From Pocillopora verrucosa (Eukaryota > Cnidaria > Anthozoa > Scleractinia > Pocilloporidae), in NCBI RefSeq assembly GCF_036669915.1, contig NC_089322.1:1684501-1748500 (forward strand): a stretch of DNA of 64,000 bases, in the 5' to 3' direction. The number at the start of each line of letters is the position of its first letter. Within the stretch, counting starts at the first letter, position 1. The position numbers and the translations under genes were made by a program. This document shows positions 57,455-64,000 of this stretch, piece by piece. The notes below the pieces were generated by a model. The model saw only the letters and a program-made list of their open reading frames with translations. It searched no databases and was not told where the DNA came from.

Positions 57455-58425
57455 GTCACAAGAGCACGACGACTCGTACCGCAATTATGCAAACTAGGTC
57501 ACGCAAGCCCTCACTTAACTCTTGCAGGGGCCTCTGTAAGGTAACATTTTGTGGATTTTCGTTTACCATGGGCTAGTTAAAAGGCACGGGTTAGCAAGTC
57601 AAACAAAGGGTAGAAACTTAAGATTCGTATGCGAGAGACGAGCAAAGTTTTTAATCGTAGACCGTTACTGGCACTGGTGCATAATCGTACTAGACAGAAC
57701 GATGGCAGAATATCTCTGCAGAAACAAGCTTCAAATGATAAAAGACAAAGTAATTTAACAAAACTACGTATAAATTTGTTATTTGTTTTTGAAAAAGTTC
57801 TCCTGTACGATTTTGAGTAATTTCAAAGGCAGGAATGCTCCTTAACTCTTTGGTCATGCAATCTACATATTGCGTGGTTTTATGCTATTTTGAAGAGTTT
57901 CCTGTGTCGCGAGAAAACATTTTCCCAAAGAAAACTTTACGTCATTTTGAAGATCATTCCTTCGGAAATTTACATACGTAGTTTGGTGGAATTCTGAATA
58001 ATGGCACATGGTGAAAAAAGAGGTTTCCTTCATCGACATATTTTTGTAACGGAAGAGAGCACATTGTTTTTTCGCATGGCTAAAAGCTTCTAAGCAACCA
58101 ATTCCTACACAACTTACATTTTACAGAAGACGAAGAGTCTATGAAAGAGCACACGTTGATAAGATTTCCCTAGACGTAATATCTTTGAAATGCGAAGCGA
58201 GCGAAAGTGTTCAATTTTCGACCTGTTATGACCCGTTCCATTGATTCTAGAGGGTGAAAGCGAAAAGTTCGTTTTTCTCGAAAATAAAAACATATTTGAG
58301 GAAAAAAATATACAGTCTTTCTTGTCTTATTAGGTTCTACTTGTGTGCAAAACTTGAGACAATTTGAATTTTTGACCCTTGAAATAAAAATTCCATTTTT
58401 GTTTGATTTTTGCACGGATGTCCTC
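57455..58425. repeat. Right terminal inverted repeat
   Basis: Reverse complement of 53664-55230 without the nested insert. It is followed by TTAA at 58426-58429. Confidence 0.8.
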
Positions 58426-58429
58426 TTAA

Positions 58430-59570
58430 CTTGTCCAAAAATTAAAAATGATTGTCAAATTGATGTCAAAACCTATCTGTTATATGCATCTAAGTGAAAG
58501 GAGATGACAAGGAAAAACACAATTACTTTTAAGTTGTCAAAACTCCTACTATTATCAAGGACTACCCGTAAACATCTGCGGGCTAATCAATAACTTTATA
58601 GCATCTTCTGCTTTTGTTTCCATACGCAGCATTGTGCTTTGACTAACTTTTTACCTCAAAGTGTTGAGACAAACTCGATGCTTTTCGTTGTTTGTTTAAT
58701 TTCCAAGTATATCGTCCAATCTATTTTCGTTTTGAATCCACTCATTAGCCAATGATCAACATCGATTTTTTCTTCCCTCGTAAATACTAGCTCCTGTTTG
58801 CTTTTCTCCCTGAGGGCATTACGAGACGCTCTCAACGTAACGCTATACCGTTTTATCGTATGATCAATTAAAGTTTAAATTTCTAATGAAAGAGCTGGAA
58901 GTTTTTCCCCTTCACTCATGATCAAACCTTATATTTATTTTTTTTTTGTCCTGAGAATCTTACAATCAATACCATGTCCCCAAATTGATCATCTCTGTTG
59001 TTCTTATTACCAGTTTGCTTAAGAATTTCTTCAAATTGCACATTAAGGGTAGTCAAAAAGTTGACTGTATATTAAGAGGAAGAAGTTCGTTTCCACTATA
59101 ACAAAGTAATTTGGGAATTCTGCTTTTGAGGCAGAAGTATAGATGACATAGGTTTCCTTCTGTTTTATTTGAAGCTGGCATGTCACTTAGTTGTCAGTGC
59201 TAGTTTTAAGAGGTTTGGTGAAACAGTCGGCAGTTATAGGCAAAATTTACATAGAAAAAAAGAAACCATTTCCGAAGCTTAAGTCCGCAACTACCGTTAC
59301 CGGTTTCTTAATTCTTATTTTTAATTGAAGGCGACGGAAACTTTGATAGGAATAAAAGCATATGTCCTACTGAATCCTTTGCCTTTCTTCCCACCCCAGA
59401 AAATAAATACTGACCGTTCCTTTTGTACGATATATGATAGAGGGACTATTTTTTAACGGCTTTCTGCCGTAGAAACCCAAATTGTATGCATCTACTTTGA
59501 ACAGCAACGATTACTACAAAGACCGATTCGCAAATAGCGAGAACTGAGATATTAGAAAGAGTTCCATAGC
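58430..59570. other. Unit flank upstream of 60106
   Basis: A lone right-type arm (58430-59090) then the GGCAGAAG module and the module with AACAGCAACGATTAC. Non-coding. Confidence 0.6.
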
Positions 59571-59705
59571 GGATTGTCATTTATTTTTAAAAGGTGAGAC
59601 GCATTCGACGCGCTTTCATGGAAATACCGCTGAACATATCTTGGAGAACAAATCAGCCATCTGGCGCAATTTTACAATCGGCGTTCAAGTGTCGTTCATG
59701 GTGAT
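59571..59705 (+). pseudogene. GPCR 3' relic upstream of 60106
   Basis: Same decayed TM7/tail remnant as at 9136-9270. Confidence 0.75.
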
Positions 59706-60088
59706 ACCTGAATACCTCAGGGACGGCAGAGCTAGGGGCTGTAGCAAGAGAGGCTTTCAAGGACATGTTTTATTTTGTGTTAGTATGAGTATTAACATCT
59801 TCAAGATATATAATTAAAAAACAAGCCTCGGGAGAAAAGTGTCGATTTCAAAATACAATTGAACATCTTGACTTCCTCCATCTGTGAAATAATTTGTCTG
59901 ACGTAAGTTCTTTCTTTAGCATTAGCTGACATTCCAAAAACTCAGATTGCGAGGATTAAGAGGATTCCTTTTCTTAAATTTTATCACTTTTGGGAGGAAA
60001 GGTAACATTTTAAGTAGAAAAGGAGAAACTGTCCTGCTAAAGAATCGCAACACGTTCTGTTTGTCTGGAATACAGGGCCCTATCTTTT

Positions 60089-60109
60089 ATGAGTGAGTTG
60101 AGATCATGA
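60089..60109 (+). promoter_or_regulatory. uORF overlapping the GPCR start
   Basis: Reads MSELRS, with its TGA overlapping ATG 60106. Present upstream of an intact receptor, so it may matter for expression. Confidence 0.5.
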
Positions 60110-61080
60110 GCGAATTATTTTGTAACGAGTCTTTGGATTATATTCCCAGATACACTGAACTTAAAGATCTTCGTTCGACTTTTATCACCAATTGCATTTT
60201 TAGCAATTTTACAACTCACACCTCCATCATGTTGAATATTGTGACAATCTACGCCATCCACAAAACTTCGGCTATGGCAAAAACTTTGAAAACTCTGCTG
60301 CTGAGTCTTGCCTTCTCAGATGTTGCTGTTGGTTTGTTTAGCCAACCAATATACACTTTCTTTCTGGTCAAGTGGTTACAACTGGAAAATATTAACTGTA
60401 ATACTTACCAAGTGCTGAATATTTCAGGTTATTTATTCTCAACTGCTTCGTTCCTTGGTGTTGTGGCTGTAAGTGTAGACAGGTTCTTAGCTGTTCATCT
60501 TCATCTCAGATATCAAGAGCTTGTGACTCACAAGCGTGTTGTCGTTGTGATGATCGGGAAATGGTTGTGCAGTGCATTTGTTTCTTCGACAGTATTGTGG
60601 GGGTTGCCTAGTGTTTGGAGTATTACAGAGTCAGTTCTTGCAGCTTTTGGTTTCATTGTCACATTTGTGGTGTACACCAGGATATATTTAATTATACGAC
60701 GGCACAAGAATCAGATTCATTCTATGCAAGTACAAGAAGTAGCTCATTCTGATGAAATAAAACACTTTATTGTTCTAATTAAATCCACAGTTAGCACATT
60801 TTACGTATATCTCTTGTTGTTGATTTGTTATTTGCCTTTTTTAATTTGCAAGGCTGTTATTCGAATCTATGGCTCGAGTATCGCTTTAAAACAATTTTTC
60901 CTTTACTCAATGACTCTCATATTTCTTAATTCATCTTTGAATCCTGTCATTTACTGCTGGAACATGAGACACGTTCGACACGCCATCGTGAACATACTTC
61001 GAAAGATGTTTAGAACCAGCAATCGGCCATTACGGATAAACTACAATCGATCATCGAGTGTCATCCATGTTGATAACTGA
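60106..61080 (+). CDS. Class A GPCR, plus subfamily, intact
   Basis: Intronless, 324 residues, seven helices at the same positions as the 9702 protein. Starts MSELFCNESLDY. TM2 LSLAFSDVAVGLFSQP, DRF at 125-127, short cysteine-free loop 2, ICYLP in TM6, NPVIYCW in TM7 with an unusual Asn-Met (WNMRHVRHAI) after it, and tail SSSVIHVDN. Cys6 and the TM3-top cysteine are conserved. Most variation from 9702 is in TM4, loop 2 and ICL2, the usual ligand-facing or exposed regions. Unlike 9702, its start overlaps a uORF. Ligand unknown; clustered single-exon arrangement fits chemosensory or peptide receptors, as inference. Confidence 0.93.
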   Translation: MSELFCNESLDYIPRYTELKDLRSTFITNCIFSNFTTHTSIMLNIVTIYAIHKTSAMAKTLKTLLLSLAFSDVAVGLFSQPIYTFFLVKWLQLENINCNTYQVLNISGYLFSTASFLGVVAVSVDRFLAVHLHLRYQELVTHKRVVVVMIGKWLCSAFVSSTVLWGLPSVWSITESVLAAFGFIVTFVVYTRIYLIIRRHKNQIHSMQVQEVAHSDEIKHFIVLIKSTVSTFYVYLLLLICYLPFLICKAVIRIYGSSIALKQFFLYSMTLIFLNSSLNPVIYCWNMRHVRHAIVNILRKMFRTSNRPLRINYNRSSSVIHVDN

Positions 61081-61909
61081 TCCACTCTGTCCGCCCAACA
61101 AGGACTGTGCACGGTTTGTTTACCACAAAGTAAATGGGGAGAAAGAATATTGTACATAAACTCAGGACAATACATGGCTCAAAACTTCGATAAGTCATTT
61201 TTTTTATTTAGCCATATGTTGATCCGGAGGGGAATTCCCTCGAAGCATCTTCAAAAAAGCTGCTATAACTCATGAAAAAGCGAATTTTTATTATCAATGT
61301 AATCATTTTTCTTTCCATAGAAGCATTACCCTAAAAAGGAGTGAGATAAAGTCCGCGAAGACAAATGCTCGTACCTAAATGCGAAAAAACTTTTACAGGC
61401 ATAGAGTTAAAAGCATCTGTTTGCGCTAATCTTAATGAATGGATCACGCTGTATGTAGACATCCTGCAGTATTTTTCTTTCAATTTACCACTTTTTACTT
61501 CGAAGGATAACTTGTATTGCTAACATCATTGTGGCAATGTGAACTATTTACAATCAAAAAGAATTTTATCGTTATCGCTTTCGTTTGCACAAGTCTGACG
61601 ATTAACTAGGCTTGTTTGGAAAATAGGAAAACACACACAAACAAAAAAAAAACCAAAATAGCTTTTGAATAACTTAATGTGATCAATTGCAGCGTTTTTA
61701 CTATTTCCTACGGAATTTACTATTTCCAATGATATGCCATATAACTTTTATCTTAAACGAATGAATTTTACCGCGACAGCTCACTTTTCGCGTGACCATG
61801 CTGATTGGGATAGTTCTTTCTTGGTTTATGATAATTTTCACGCACATTTAAGACATAATTTAAGTGGCTTAAAATAGCGTGTTGGAGGAGTATTCGGTGC
61901 TCATATTAA
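61081..61909. other. 3' flank of the 60106 receptor
   Basis: Non-coding, homologous to 10677-11700. Confidence 0.6.
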
Positions 61910-63800
61910 TAAACAGTCAACTCTTTAACCCCCCCCCCCCTACTAAAGTGTAATTAAAGAAAGTTTAGAGCAAGCAGATAATGAGGATGACAAAGAGGAT
62001 CAATTTAGGGACATGGTATTAATAGTAAGATGCTCGGGAATAAACAGCAAATAAATATAAGTTACGATCATGAGTGAAGAGAATAAACTTCTAGCTCTTT
62101 CTTTAGAAGTTAAAAACTTTAAATGATTCCACGATGAAATGGTATAGCGTCACATATGGAGCGTCACGTTTTTTCTCAGGAAGAGAAGAAACCAGGAGCA
62201 CGTATTTAAGAGGGAAAGGGAAATTATTGTTTATCATTGTCTATCGAGTGAATGGAAAACGAAAATGGGTTGATTGATATGCTTGAAAACTAAACAAACA
62301 GCGAAGAGTATTTCGATTGCCTTTGGTTACACTTTTGTGGTAAAAATTTATTCAAAACAGAGTGCTGCATGCGAAAACGAAAGTTATTGATTAGTCTGCA
62401 TATGTTTCAATGAGATTTTACATGACACTAGCTCACCGGGAATTTTATGAATTTAAAATTAAGTATGTTTTTCTTTGTAATCTCCTTTCGCTTAGACGCA
62501 ATAGCAGATAGGTTTTTGAATTAATTTAACAATTCTTTCTAATTTCTAGACAAGTTCATGGGTCAGTTATGTAAAATATAGTCAAAAAGTTATTCTCGTT
62601 ATAAAAGTTTGTTTTATTTGACAGATAATCGACGGCTTAAATTTCAGGATTATCCATTACGATTACGTGATGATTTAAAGATGTCTTTCAAAATCTGGGA
62701 GATTATTTGTAACAGCGTCGATTTTTCCTGGCTCCAAGGAAAGATGGAAGGGGTTTCAGTTGTCGCTAACAGAGTATTAAGAGGAGACTGACTGACCTAT
62801 TAACTGTCAGCTAGGAGGGAGGGGTGATTGGAATCTCATAGAATCTTATGGGGGGCTGTGTAAAGATTGTTGTGACTCGACCAAGATCCTCTAACACCCC
62901 CCTCTCCCCACAGGTGACAAATAATGACCAGTCTCTTAGGAGGTAAATGACAGATGAATTATCTTTAATGGCTTTCTGCTGTGAACTCAGATTATACGCA
63001 TTTACGAGGGTTTTCGAAATATTCTCCGAGATTTTGAAAGGCATTTTCAAATTGCCACATAATCATCATAGATGTGCCCAAAATTTAAGCCGTCGATTAC
63101 CTGTATAAACCAACTTTTGAACACTTTTATTTCGAAACTAATTTTTTCAAAACATTTCATTTTATTGACCCATCAACTTGTCTAGAAATTGCAAAGAATT
63201 GTCATAATGATTTCAAAATCTATCTGTTATTTGCATATAAACAAAAGAAATAACAAACTTAATTTTAAGTTCTCAAAACTCCCGTTATTATCAAGAACCA
63301 CCTGCAAACATCTCCTGGATAATCAATAACTCTAAAGCCACCTCTGTTCCCCTTTTCATATGCAGCATTCTACTTCGACTACGTTTTTACCTCAAAAGTG
63401 TTACGACAAACTCGATGCTCTTTTTTGTTTGTTAATTTTCAAGGATATTGATCATACATTTTCGTTTTGAATCCACTCACTAGCGAATGATTAACATGGA
63501 TTCTTCTTCCCTCGTAAATACTAGCTCCTGTTTGTTTTTCTTCCTGAGGGCATCACGAGACGCTCTCAATGTGACGCTATATCTTTTTATCATAGGATCA
63601 ATTAAAGTTTTTAACTTCTAATGAAAGAACTGGAAGTTTATTCCCTTCGCTCATGATCAAACCTTATTTTTATTTGTTGTTTAGTCCTGACATTCTTACT
63701 ATCCATACTATGTCCCCAAATTGATCATCTCTCTCATTCTTATTACCTGTTTGCTTGAGAAGTTCTTCAAATTACACATTAAGGGTAGTCAAGGGGTTGT
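61910..63800. repeat. Long inverted repeat, unit 6
   Basis: Left arm about 61910-62725, right arm about 63005-63800. The spacer is shortened to about 280 bp by a deletion joining TATACGCATTTACG to AGGGTTTTCGAAA. The window ends in the GGCAGAAGGATGGATGG module at about 64000. Confidence 0.65.
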
Positions 63801-64000
63801 CTGTCTATTAACTAAAGAGTAATTTGGGAATTCTGCTTTTGAGGCAGAAGGATGGATGGCAAAACATTTCCTTCTGTTTTATTTGAAGCTGGCATGTCAC
63901 TTAGTTGCCAGTACTAGTTTTAAGAGATTCAGCGAAATAGTTAGCAGTTATGGGCAAAATTTACAAGGGAAAAATGAAACCTTTTCCGAAGCTTAAGTCC

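Larger units (their letters stand above)
53664..58425. mobile_element. TTAA-flanked DNA element with long inverted repeats, 4762 bp
   Basis: The first 20 bases, GAGGACATCCGTGCAAAAAT, are repeated inverted at the right end. TTAA lies on both sides (53660-53663 and 58426-58429). Duplication B copy 1 has a single TTAA at 18354-18357 with the same flanks (GGACAGCC...CTTGTCC), so the insertion is directly demonstrated. The inverted repeats run inward for about 0.97 kb. TTAA duplications are made by piggyBac and, as I recall, Sola3 elements; the GAG start does not look like piggyBac. No intact transposase is visible. Confidence 0.85.

Noticed and set aside
1-64000. tRNA, rRNA, CRISPR or bacterial operon features
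   Set aside because: None recognised on reading; the only tRNA-like match is the 18-base retrotransposon primer site.

Overview
The window looks like nuclear DNA of an anthozoan cnidarian, most likely a stony coral. This is inferred from AT-rich sequence, many intronless class A GPCR copies, a Ty3/gypsy element with animal-type signals, a histone H4 relic and several TTAA-targeting DNA elements. I see no bacterial gene organisation, rRNA, tRNA or CRISPR array. Nearly everything is built from one amplified unit: a single-exon rhodopsin-like receptor gene plus about 5 kb of conserved non-coding flank.

Receptor genes. Two subfamilies lie in opposite orientations. Plus-strand copies start near 4168 (frameshifted), 9702 (intact), 20991 (frameshifted), 38408 (frameshifted), 44058 (5' stump) and 60106 (intact). 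Minus-strand copies are 3185-3646 and 31095-31556 (3' halves only), 13930-14895 (start codon deleted), 25842-26780 (open but with a lost tail) and 49207-50181 (intact). Small 3' relics of older copies occur near 315, 9136, 28005, 37850, 44930 (inverted) and 59571. The proteins have seven membrane segments, DRF in place of DRY, CYLP in TM6, NPxIY in TM7, a short second extracellular loop without cysteine, and no proline in TM5.

Layout. 1-4026 and 27851-36495 are direct segmental copies (duplication A). The second copy carries a young LTR retrotransposon (31787-36340) and the first holds the empty site. 13.0-18.4 kb and 48.2-53.7 kb form a second pair (duplication B). The second copy of that pair is interrupted by a 4.76-kb TTAA-flanked element (53664-58425) with inverted repeats of nearly 1 kb, and the first again holds the empty site. 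Most units also carry a pair of diverged inverted arms of about 0.8 kb around a spacer of about 0.3-0.9 kb. A 2-kb piece at 44.3-46.3 kb is inverted inside one unit. A perfect 55-bp palindrome made of histone H4 sequence marks the left edge of the second duplication A copy.

Between the arrays, 31656-37049 on the minus strand holds a decayed cysteine-rich gene with a recognisable promoter. The retrotransposon sits inside its coding frame. The locus reads as a birth-and-death receptor family, possibly chemosensory, evolving by tandem duplication, inversion, gene conversion and transposon insertion. Function and ligands cannot be read from the sequence.
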